A stretch of 46,675 nucleotides of DNA from Bacillota bacterium. GTDB taxonomy: Bacteria; Bacillota; Clostridia; Christensenellales; Aristaeellaceae. The notes beneath the pieces are model-generated. The model saw only the letters and a list, made by a program, of their open reading frames with translations. It made no database searches and was not told the origin of the DNA. The DNA is taken from NCBI GenBank assembly GCA_023459275.1, contig JAEWVC010000093.1, forward strand, positions 1 to 46,675. Direction: 5' to 3'. Position numbers and translations under genes: made by a program. This document shows positions 24,681 to 31,943 of the stretch, piece by piece; the stretch's first letter is position 1; every line of letters starts with the position of its first letter.

Positions 24681-24709
24681 ACGGTATCACACATGGGAAG
24701 GGTTGTCAA
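24681..24709 (-). promoter_or_regulatory. Promoter of the ilv-leu operon
   Basis: Minus-strand TTGACA (24704-24709), 17-base spacer, TACCGT (24681-24686) with a TG extension just before the -10. The predicted start gives about 25 bases before the leader peptide. Confidence 0.65.
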
Positions 24710-24821
24710 GCCATTTCCCGCATTTTAATTGTATTTGGGTGAAAACTTGCAAATTTCTTTTGCAAAACTTCCGCCGCGGTATGGATAGCGCGCAAAACGC
24801 GGGGCGATATTGCAAATTTTT

Positions 24822-25700
24822 TCACAATTTGGCGGAGGCCTCGGAAGCGGAGGGCATCACATCGCTCTTCTTCGGGCTGCTCCTGCCCTCCAGATCCGGC
24901 GGTCTGCGCTCCAGTGCCGCCAGGGCGATCTCCACATCCTCCAAAACCTCATCCCCGGTACAGGCCCCAACAGTGACCATATCGCAGGGCCGCAATGTGG
25001 CGTAGGAGAAGGTGAGCCCCACAAAGGGCGAAACCCGGCCTGCCGCCATGGCTTTGATGGTCATTACAGGCTTTTTCGCCTGCCAGATCACCCTGTGGAT
25101 ATATTCGATCTCCACCTGCATCAAAAAGCCCGCGCAGTTGTAGATCTGGATGTAGGTTTCCACATCGTAACCGTTCAGGTCGGAATAGACGATCAATTCC
25201 GGCATGTGGGCGGAAAGCCCGGGGATCATGCCGGCCTCCCTGATCATGGAAAGGTAGTCCGGCAGCCGGTCCATGGTGCGTTTATTTTTGTTTACCAGCT
25301 GCTCCGCGCTGACGTGGTGGGGCAGGCAGAAGGATGCCCCCAGGCGTTTGGAAATTTCGATGGTCCGGCGCGCCTCCGCCCGGGCTTCGGCGGTGTCATC
25401 CACGTTCAGGATGGGCGTGTCGATGAGGATCAGCGTTTTGCCCGTTCGTTCCTGAGCCAAGCGGATGCCGGACAAAAGGGCTTCGTTTCCCGCAAGGGGG
25501 GCCATCAGGGCGTCGACGCCATGGGCAAGATATGCCTCCAGCACTTCCGCCACAGCCTCCCCGGAGGCAAAGCGCCTGCGGATCTGGGCGTCGGCGGCGG
25601 CGCTGGTATGGCTGTAGCCCAGAAGCCAGTTGGACCCGATGATCATCCGCGGCAGGGAGATGCCGCCCACCAGGGTTCGGGGAAACAGTTGAGCAGACAT
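24822..25700 (-). CDS. Uncharacterised protein, probable TIM-barrel (aldo/keto reductase-like)
   Basis: 292 residues, not recognised with certainty. Alternating strand-helix texture (RMIIGSN, VDALMAPLAG, TLILIDTPIL, MIPGLSAHMPELIVYSD, KKPVMTIKAMAAGRV, CDMVTVGACTGDEVLEDVEIAL) suggests a TIM barrel; the ending resembles the C-terminal DMVxVGxxTxEEVxEDI stretch of ferredoxin-linked aldo/keto reductases, but no catalytic tetrad is identifiable. The C-terminal 25 residues are polar and probably disordered. It stands alone, upstream of the ilv promoter on the same strand, with a plausible GGAGGAAAGG ribosome site. No function assigned. Confidence 0.6.
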   Translation of the reverse strand: MSAQLFPRTLVGGISLPRMIIGSNWLLGYSHTSAAADAQIRRRFASGEAVAEVLEAYLAHGVDALMAPLAGNEALLSGIRLAQERTGKTLILIDTPILNVDDTAEARAEARRTIEISKRLGASFCLPHHVSAEQLVNKNKRTMDRLPDYLSMIREAGMIPGLSAHMPELIVYSDLNGYDVETYIQIYNCAGFLMQVEIEYIHRVIWQAKKPVMTIKAMAAGRVSPFVGLTFSYATLRPCDMVTVGACTGDEVLEDVEIALAALERRPPDLEGRSSPKKSDVMPSASEASAKL

Positions 25701-25808
25701 GCTTTTTATTTCCTTTCCTCCGTGCGAAAATGCTGCATGTAAAATTCCACTTTGCCGGCGCCATTCCCTTTTCTTTCGCTGAAAAGTACGCGGGAATTGT
25801 TACTATGC

Positions 25809-25862
25809 AAAGTTTTTGAAGGATGGGTGCGGGAAGGTAAATTTAAAAATTCCCCTTCCCGC
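25809..25862 (-). repeat. Palindromic element E, copy 3
   Basis: Tail AAAGTTTTTGAAGGATGGGTG (one base over the core shared tail) precedes stem CGGGAAGG/CCTTCCCG with A/T-rich inner pairing. Minus orientation, in the 283-base gap between the TIM-barrel gene and fucU. Confidence 0.75.
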
Positions 25863-25907
25863 CAATCTCACCCCCCGTCTCCTCCCCCGTCCCCGCTCCC
25901 CAAACGC

Positions 25908-25936
25908 TTTTCATTTTTCCCGGTTTTTGCTATACT
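25908..25936 (+). promoter_or_regulatory. Promoter of fucU-trmH pair
   Basis: TTTTCA (25908-25913), 17-base spacer, TATACT (25931-25936). It gives a leader of about 40 bases with GAGAGGAG before the fucU ATG. Confidence 0.6.
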
Positions 25937-25983
25937 ACAGGCGGAGCGGGGCCAAGCCCCGCAAGAGAGAGGAGTCTTAGGCC

Positions 25984-26415
25984 ATGCTGAAAGGCATTTC
26001 GCCGCTGCTGTCGCCGGAGCTTTTAAAAACCCTGGCGGAAATGGGGCACGGGGACGAGATCGTATTGGGGGATGGCAACTTCCCCGCCGCCGCCATGGGC
26101 AAGCGCTGCATCCGCTGCGACGGCCATGCCGTCCCGGCGCTGCTGGACGCAATTCTGCAGCTTTTTCCCCTAGATACCTTTGTGGACGCGCCGGTGGCCC
26201 TGATGCAGACCGTTCCGGGCAAGGCGGAGGGTGAGCCGCCCATTTGGGCGGAGTTCCGCGCCATCCTTGAAAAGCACGCGCCGGGGACGCGCATCGCGCT
26301 TGAGGAGCGTTTCGCCTTTTACCAGCGCAGCCAAAAGGCCTTCGCCGTGGTTCAGACGGGGGAAAGCGCGCTGTACGCCAACATCATCCTGAAAAAGGGC
26401 GTCATCGGGAAATAG
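25984..26415 (+). CDS. fucU: L-fucose mutarotase (RbsD/FucU family)
   Basis: 143 residues, the normal FucU length. EMGHGDEIVLGDGNFPA contains the conserved His22 and Asp residues of the family active site; FYQRSQKAFAVVQTGE and LYANIILKKGVI are the FucU-type C-terminal blocks. It interconverts anomers of fucose or a related sugar. No fucose gene is adjacent; the following rRNA methyltransferase starts two bases after its stop, so they share a transcript. Confidence 0.88.
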   Translation: MLKGISPLLSPELLKTLAEMGHGDEIVLGDGNFPAAAMGKRCIRCDGHAVPALLDAILQLFPLDTFVDAPVALMQTVPGKAEGEPPIWAEFRAILEKHAPGTRIALEERFAFYQRSQKAFAVVQTGESALYANIILKKGVIGK

Positions 26416-26417
26416 GT

Positions 26418-27188
26418 ATGATACAGACCATCACCAGCATGCAAAACCCGAAGGCAGCCTTCTGGCGTGGGTTGAAAACAAGGCAGGCCCGGCAGGCGGC
26501 GGGGCTGTACCTTGCGGAAGGGGCCAAAATGGTGGGTGAGGCGCTTACGTTGGGGCTTGTCCACACGCTGCTCATCAGCCTTGACAGCGTATCCGAGTAC
26601 GCAGCCCTGGCGGAGGATGCCGGGTGCGAAGCCTATGCCCTGTCACCGCACATATTATCGGCGGTCTGCGACACCAAAACGCCCCAGGGCATTGCGGCGG
26701 CGGTAAAACTTCCGGCGCTGCCGGAGCTTGAAGATTTGGGCCCGCTCATCGTGGCGCTGGACGGCGTGCAGGACCCGGGCAATGTGGGCACCATCCTGCG
26801 GACGGCGGACGCCGCCGGGTTTTCCGGCGCGCTTTTGTCAGAGGCCTGCGCCGACCTGTATGCCCCCAAAACGCTGCGGGCCACCATGGGCAGCATCTTC
26901 CGGATGAAGGCGCTTGTTACGCCGGATCTGCCGGCATCTTTGGCGCGGCTGAAGGAGGGTGGGTACAGCCTGCTTTCCGGAGAGCTCGGGGGCGATCCCT
27001 TTTATGAACGCCCTAGGAGAAGCGGTCCCCTTTGCCTTGTGATCGGCAGCGAAGGCAGCGGCGTCTCAAAGGCCGTAAGCGCAATCTGCACCCACCGTCT
27101 GGCGCTGCCCATGCGGGGCGGAGCGGAATCGCTGAACGCGGCGGTGGCCGCCGGGATCATGATGTACGACCTTACCAACAGAGATTGA
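26418..27188 (+). CDS. TrmH/SpoU-family RNA methyltransferase
   Basis: 256 residues. N-terminal substrate-binding domain (about 1-95) then the SPOUT knot domain with its three motifs: VALDGVQDPGNVGTILRTADAAG (motif 1, shown in parts: DPGNVGTILRTA), LVIGSEGSGVSKA (motif 2) and LPMRGGAESLNAAVAAGIMMY (motif 3 core MRGGAESLNAAVA). It transfers a methyl group from S-adenosylmethionine to a 2'-O ribose of rRNA or tRNA; the target cannot be told from sequence (RlmB-like). Confidence 0.92.
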   Translation: MIQTITSMQNPKAAFWRGLKTRQARQAAGLYLAEGAKMVGEALTLGLVHTLLISLDSVSEYAALAEDAGCEAYALSPHILSAVCDTKTPQGIAAAVKLPALPELEDLGPLIVALDGVQDPGNVGTILRTADAAGFSGALLSEACADLYAPKTLRATMGSIFRMKALVTPDLPASLARLKEGGYSLLSGELGGDPFYERPRRSGPLCLVIGSEGSGVSKAVSAICTHRLALPMRGGAESLNAAVAAGIMMYDLTNRD

Positions 27189-27202
27189 TAAACAGCAACA
27201 CA

Positions 27203-27236
27203 AAAAGCCGTCCCGGCAACGCGCGGGGCGGCTTTT
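27203..27236. terminator. Bidirectional terminator between trmH and GH51 genes
   Basis: AAAAGCCGTCCCG (27203-27215) pairs with CGGGGCGGCTTTT (27224-27236) with one G-U pair. It can end the methyltransferase transcript and the convergent arabinoside operon. Confidence 0.85.
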
Positions 27237-27256
27237 GGCCTCTGAAAAAACGTACG

Positions 27257-28756
27257 TTACAGTTTTGCCTCCACAATGCTCACTGAGTGGGGCATTACCG
27301 CCAGGGGCCTGGGATCCGCGGCCTCCATCCAGCCGGTAGAGAAGGTCTTTACGCCCTGGTGGCCCACGTCGTTATAGCTGTCGCAGCAGGCACCGGTGAG
27401 GGCATGCACCCGGTAAGCCCTAATGGGGGTATGGTCCACCTCGATTTGCAGCTCGATAAGGGCCGTGGGGGACTTGTTCACCACCGCCAGGGCTACCAGG
27501 CCCTTTTCCCGGCCGGTGGTGGCGATGACATCGGCTTGATCCGCCCGCGTTTCCCGAAGCTGCTTGTCCGGGAAAACGGTCTTGGGCATGTTTTCGCAGA
27601 ACGCGTCCACCACCGTATCTTGCAGATGGTTTACATACAGATCAAACACGTGGTAGGTGGAGCGAAGCACGATGCCCTCCGGATATGTGCAGATGCAGCC
27701 CCTGGTATTCACCGCCGGAGCGAAGCAGGCCATGCCCACGATATCGCAGTTACGGTTCAGTTCATTCAGGAAACAGGCGGAGAACACGGCGTCCGCCATG
27801 GTGTAGGAGCTGTTGATATCGTTTTTGTCCCTGGGCAGCAGGTATTCCTCCCGGGTCAGGCCCGCCCTTGGCGTATGGATGTTGGGATGGTACCACCCCC
27901 GCAGGTTCCACTCGTCAAAGGCGATTTTGACCTGCTTTTCCAGGCCAAGGGCAGTCAGAAGCCCCCGGACCTTGCGGATGGAATCGCCAAGGTGCGCGGT
28001 GTAGGCCATGGCCTGTTCATAGGTGGCCAGGGCGTTGGTCTGATGGATGGCATCCCAGTATTCGTGGATGGAGATCCAGTCAAGCTGCTGCCCCGCCTTG
28101 CGCAGAAGGGCCAAATTCCAGTCGATGTCCGGGATGGCCGCCGCGGAAAGCTGGATGGAAGGGTCCGCACGCCGCATCAGCTTGGCGGCCTCGCACACGA
28201 ACCGGCCCCACTCCGGCGCCTCCTTGGCCCCCAGCTCCCAGGCGCCGTAATTTTCGTTGCCGATGCTCCAATACTTGACGCCGTAGGGCTTTTCGCCGCC
28301 GTTGGCGATGCGCAGCGCGGCAAGCTCTCCTTCCGAAGGAAGGTTGCAGTATTCCACCCAATCGCTCATTTCCTCCGGGCTGCCGGTGCCCGCGTTGGTG
28401 CAGATGTAGGGTTCGCAGTTAAGCTTGCGGCACAGGCGGATGAATTCATCTGTGCCAAAATCGTTGCTCTCCTCCACCCGCCAGGCTTTGTCGAACACTT
28501 TTTTGCGGTTTTTTCCCACGCCGCTGCGCCAATGATAAGCGGACACAAAGCAGCCGCCGGGCCAGCGCAGGATGGACGGCTTGATTCTTTTCAGCGCCGC
28601 AACCACATCCTCCCGGAAGCCGTCGGCGTCGGAAAGAGGGCTGCCCGGATCGTACACACCGCCGTAGATCTGCCGGTGAAAATGCTCCAAAAAATGGCCG
28701 TAGAGCATGGGGCTGGCCTTGCCCACCTCCCTTGAGGTGTTGACACGGATCCTCAT
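27257..28756 (-). CDS. GH51 alpha-L-arabinofuranosidase
   Basis: 499 residues, a typical intracellular GH51 without signal peptide. Landmarks: YGHFLEHFHRQIYGG, LRWPGGCFVSAYHW, acid/base Glu168 in YWSIGNENYG and nucleophile Glu282 in IAFDEWNLRGWY; a C-terminal beta domain follows. It releases terminal arabinofuranose from imported arabino-oligosaccharides. Its ATG overlaps the regulator stop by four bases, and it ends the operon that starts with the ABC transporter. Confidence 0.94.
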   Translation of the reverse strand: MRIRVNTSREVGKASPMLYGHFLEHFHRQIYGGVYDPGSPLSDADGFREDVVAALKRIKPSILRWPGGCFVSAYHWRSGVGKNRKKVFDKAWRVEESNDFGTDEFIRLCRKLNCEPYICTNAGTGSPEEMSDWVEYCNLPSEGELAALRIANGGEKPYGVKYWSIGNENYGAWELGAKEAPEWGRFVCEAAKLMRRADPSIQLSAAAIPDIDWNLALLRKAGQQLDWISIHEYWDAIHQTNALATYEQAMAYTAHLGDSIRKVRGLLTALGLEKQVKIAFDEWNLRGWYHPNIHTPRAGLTREEYLLPRDKNDINSSYTMADAVFSACFLNELNRNCDIVGMACFAPAVNTRGCICTYPEGIVLRSTYHVFDLYVNHLQDTVVDAFCENMPKTVFPDKQLRETRADQADVIATTGREKGLVALAVVNKSPTALIELQIEVDHTPIRAYRVHALTGACCDSYNDVGHQGVKTFSTGWMEAADPRPLAVMPHSVSIVEAKL

Positions 28757-29754
28757 TTTGCGGCTTCCTCCTCCGGCGCCTGATAGCCGTCCACCGCTTC
28801 ACGGATGGATTTCAGGCGCCCCTGCCACATATCGTCTCTCCATAGCTGGGAGTCGTAAGGCGTGGAGTAAAAGGTGCGTATCAGGATGTCCTGGCTGTGG
28901 TTGCCAAACTTTTTGCCGTATACCGTCAGGCCCCCCACGTGCTCCGCCTCCTCGCCCACCTCCATCCGAAGGCTCCAGCAAGGCTGGTCGTTCCCCACAT
29001 CGGCGATGGTCGCCCCGCTCCTTTTCACCTCGTCCAGATACGTGCCGGTGCGGTCGATATGGATGCTTTTGAGCATTCCGTACTGATTGGCCTGCCACCA
29101 TACAGGCGTCAGCACACCGTGGTGCTTGCCGAAGTCCCCGGGGCACGTCCAGTCAAAGAGCCGGACGCCGTTCAGATAAAACGTGATGTCCGAAGGCCAG
29201 TCGTCATTATAGCCGGGCGCCTCGGAGGAGATTTCCAGGGAAAGGTCGATCTCCTCCAGGGTCTGGCCGGGCAGCACATAGTTGGGGAATTTGTATTCCA
29301 CGTACCCCTGCGTGAACCACAAAATCTGCGCGTTCATCCTTTGGGGGTCCATCAAAAATTTCGGTTCATCAAAATAGCCGATGATGCTGTCCTCCGTGGC
29401 CAGGCCGCAGGTAGGCTTGACCTTGATATCGCTGTAGTGGCCCACAGGGATGGAAACCTCGTGGATGTTCTGCTTCACGTCGCGGTGGGGAAGCTGCAGG
29501 CGGTATTCCAGTTCCATCAAAACGCATTTCTTGTGGCTTGCGCCGTTGGCCGTTACCATGCTGGAGCGGATGATGCCCGCGCTTTCCAGTTTTTGAACAT
29601 GCCTGGTCATGATGGAGCTGCTGATGCCTATCTTTTCGGCAAGCTGCTTGATATTCAGGTCCTCCGCCGCCAGGAGCCGCAGGATCTCCACCCTCACTTC
29701 GCTGGCCAGTGCCTCAAAAAAGGGAACGCTTTCCTTGTTTACCTGGATAATCAA
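28753..29754 (-). CDS. ArsR-type HTH regulator with large C-terminal domain
   Basis: 333 residues, about three times a normal ArsR protein. A winged HTH occupies about 8-70 (EVRVEILRLLAAEDLNIKQL, GISSSIMTRHVQKLESAG). The remaining 250 residues carry no cysteine metal site; they are rich in aromatic and beta segments (FPNYVLPGQTLEEIDLSLEI, ITFYLNGVRLFDWTCPGDFG, WSLRMEVGEEAEHVGGLTVYG), suggesting a jelly-roll or carbohydrate-binding fold that could sense a sugar (inference). Located between the permeases and the arabinofuranosidase in one operon, it is the likely local regulator. Such ArsR-plus-sensor proteins occur next to glycosidases in other Firmicutes. Confidence 0.8.
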   Translation of the reverse strand: MIIQVNKESVPFFEALASEVRVEILRLLAAEDLNIKQLAEKIGISSSIMTRHVQKLESAGIIRSSMVTANGASHKKCVLMELEYRLQLPHRDVKQNIHEVSIPVGHYSDIKVKPTCGLATEDSIIGYFDEPKFLMDPQRMNAQILWFTQGYVEYKFPNYVLPGQTLEEIDLSLEISSEAPGYNDDWPSDITFYLNGVRLFDWTCPGDFGKHHGVLTPVWWQANQYGMLKSIHIDRTGTYLDEVKRSGATIADVGNDQPCWSLRMEVGEEAEHVGGLTVYGKKFGNHSQDILIRTFYSTPYDSQLWRDDMWQGRLKSIREAVDGYQAPEEEAAK

Positions 29755-29791
29755 GTTATTCCCCTCCCTTTGCGCAACGCGCCGGCATCGC

Positions 29792-30691
29792 TCAGCCCTT
29801 CAGGCTGCCGGCCGTCATCCCTTCAATAATGTATTTCTGGGCCAGCAGGTACAGGGCCAAAATGGGCAGGATCGCAAAGACCGATCCGCAGATCATCAGA
29901 TCGTAATTGTTGCCGTAGGGGGTGAACAGGGTGTTCAAGCCCATGGGGATCGTGTACTTATCCATGGAGGAGATTACCAGAAGGGGCCAGAGCAGGCTGT
30001 TCCAGGCGCCCATGCCGGTCAATACCGCCATGGAGCCCATGGCGGGTTTCATGATGGGCAGAACAATCCTCAGGAAGATGCCGTACTCGGTGCAGCCGTC
30101 CACACGGCCCGCGTCCAGGAGTTCGTGGGGGACGCCGGTCAGGAACTGGCGGAAGAAGAAGATCGCCGACACGTTGGCCAGGAAGGGCAGCATGATGGCC
30201 GCGAAGGAATCGTACAGCTTCATGGCGTTGATCTGCACGTACATGGGCAGCATCAATATTTCCAGGGGGATCATCAATACCACCAGCACACACATGAAAA
30301 GAACGTTCTTGCCCTTGAACTCATACATGGCAAAGCCGTAGGCTACGAAGGAACTGATGAAAAGCGTAAGCCCCGTCTGGATCACGGCGATCAGGACGCT
30401 GTTGCGGAACCATGTGAAATAGCTGTGGGCGATATAGGTACCCTCCCGGGTAATGCCCGTGAACAGGTACTTCCAGGAGAGCAGGCTCAGTTTCCACGGT
30501 TCCAGGCGCAGGTTGAGGCCGTTGATGAACAGTTCGCTGCCGCCCTTGAAGGAGCCCAGCAGGATGGCCCACAGGGGGATAAGGATCAAAACGGCCAGCC
30601 CCGTGAAAAACAGCAGCAGCAGCGTCCTGGCCACCGGGCTGTAAGAGAGCTTGCTTTTTGCCTTTTTGGCTGAAAGCTGCACCGCCGTCAT
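29792..30691 (-). CDS. ABC sugar transporter permease (MalG/AraQ type)
   Basis: 299 residues with six predicted membrane helices. The EAA loop ELLDAGRVDGCTEYGIF is followed by RIVLPIMKPAMGS. The N-terminal periplasm-side segment and the C-terminal YIIEGMTAGSLKG ending are typical of CUT1 MalG-like permeases. Start overlaps the upstream permease by four bases. No ATPase is encoded nearby, so a shared MsmK/MsmX-like ATPase is expected elsewhere. Confidence 0.92.
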   Translation of the reverse strand: MTAVQLSAKKAKSKLSYSPVARTLLLLFFTGLAVLILIPLWAILLGSFKGGSELFINGLNLRLEPWKLSLLSWKYLFTGITREGTYIAHSYFTWFRNSVLIAVIQTGLTLFISSFVAYGFAMYEFKGKNVLFMCVLVVLMIPLEILMLPMYVQINAMKLYDSFAAIMLPFLANVSAIFFFRQFLTGVPHELLDAGRVDGCTEYGIFLRIVLPIMKPAMGSMAVLTGMGAWNSLLWPLLVISSMDKYTIPMGLNTLFTPYGNNYDLMICGSVFAILPILALYLLAQKYIIEGMTAGSLKG

Positions 30692-31593
30692 ATTTTTGCC
30701 CTCCCTTTCCCGATCACGCCCGTCATACGGAGCTGGACCAAATTGATGATCATCGCGCCCACCAGCAGCACCAGGCCCACGGCGGAGGCGTATCCAAGGC
30801 GCAGCCGTTCAAACCCGTAGCGGTACAGGTAGCCGATGATGGTCAGGCCGTAGTTGTGGGGCGAGTTGTTGTTGCCAAACACCATATAGCTCTCGGTGAA
30901 CATCGCCAGTCCCGCATAGATGCTGATGGTCAGCACATAGATGGTGGTGGGCTTTAAAAGCGGCAGGCTGATGAAGCGGAACTTCTGGTACGCGTTGGCG
31001 CCGTCCATATCGGCCGATTCGTACAATTCGTTGGGAATGGCCTTCAGGCCGGCAAGAAAATACAGCATGTTCATGCCGGTCCAGCGCCAGCAGCACAGCA
31101 GGATCAGCGCGAACAGGCTGGGAAATTCCAATTTCAGCCAAATGATGGGTTCCAGGCCGAAGGTGGCTCGCAGGGAGTTCATCAGCGCGCCCGGCAGCTC
31201 GGAAAACATCATGCGGAAGATGATGCCCGCCACCACCACGGAGGAAAGGACGGGCATAAAATAGATGGATTTGAAAAAATTGCTGAATTTCATGGAACGG
31301 CTGCTGATCATGTAGGCGAACAGCATGGGGAAGGGAATCAAAAGCGCGCAGGTGATTACCATATACCGCACGCTGTTTACGACAGCCGTGCCGAAAATTT
31401 TGTCTTTGAAGATCCGGTCGTAATTGGACCAGCCCGTCCACTCCACCTGGCCCGGCAGGATGTTTTGAAAGCTCATCCTGACGGTAGAGATGATGGGATA
31501 CACGAAAAAAATCAGGAAGGTCAGTACAAACGGGATCACAAACACATAGGGCGCGATCTTTTTGGAATACAGGATCGCCTTGATATTCCGCAT
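30688..31593 (-). CDS. ABC sugar transporter permease (MalF/AraP type)
   Basis: 301 residues from the ATG after GGGAG (9-base spacing); an in-frame extension upstream enters the palindrome array and is rejected. Six predicted membrane helices beginning APYVFVIPFVLTFLIFFVYP; EAA loop ELYESADMDGANAYQKFRFI then SLPLLKPTT. Partner of the MalG-type permease for uptake of arabinosides. Confidence 0.92.
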   Translation of the reverse strand: MRNIKAILYSKKIAPYVFVIPFVLTFLIFFVYPIISTVRMSFQNILPGQVEWTGWSNYDRIFKDKIFGTAVVNSVRYMVITCALLIPFPMLFAYMISSRSMKFSNFFKSIYFMPVLSSVVVAGIIFRMMFSELPGALMNSLRATFGLEPIIWLKLEFPSLFALILLCCWRWTGMNMLYFLAGLKAIPNELYESADMDGANAYQKFRFISLPLLKPTTIYVLTISIYAGLAMFTESYMVFGNNNSPHNYGLTIIGYLYRYGFERLRLGYASAVGLVLLVGAMIINLVQLRMTGVIGKGRAKI

Positions 31594-31718
31594 GCGGTAC
31601 CACTCCCAGCCGTAAATTGATCCGGTAAAGCCTGCAGCATGAATCCCCGGGAAAAGCACAAGACCGGAGAGGGATGTTCATCTCTCTCCGCAGAATATAG
31701 ACAAAATTCCTGGAGGCA

Positions 31719-31926
31719 TTGGAGGACCACAGTCCTCCAATTGAAATCGAAAATCAGCGACATACGCGGTGATTTTTGCTGGAATTTCGCAGAAATTCCT
31801 GCCTTGCCCGAACACACGCCCGCACAATGGCACCGCCATTGTGCAGTGAAGCGAGGGAAAAATTCGACAAAGCGGCAAAGCCACTTTGTCGGCAGCCTCC
31901 GGAGAGGGGCGAACGCCCCTCTCCGG
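31719..31926. repeat. Array of six consecutive palindromes between binding protein and permeases
   Basis: Q1 31719-31740 TTGGAGGAC-4-GTCCTCCAA; Q2 31750-31776 AAAATCA-13-TGATTTT; Q3 31781-31799 GGAATTTC-GCA-GAAATTCC; Q4 31822-31844 GCACAATGGC-ACC-GCCATTGTGC; Q5 31865-31891 CGACAAAGCGGC-AAA-GCCACTTTGTCG (one mismatch); Q6 31899-31926 CCGGAGAGGGGCG-AA-CGCCCCTCTCCGG. All differ in sequence. They fill most of the 350-base gap, with Q6 starting 18 bases after the binding-protein stop. Confidence 0.88.
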
Positions 31927-31943
31927 AAGAACGGCTCCGGTGC

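Noticed and set aside
24465..24709. T-box riboswitch upstream of ilvB
   Set aside because: No T-box consensus (AGGGTGGNACCGCG-like) or specifier loop is visible; the leader peptide and attenuator explain the region.
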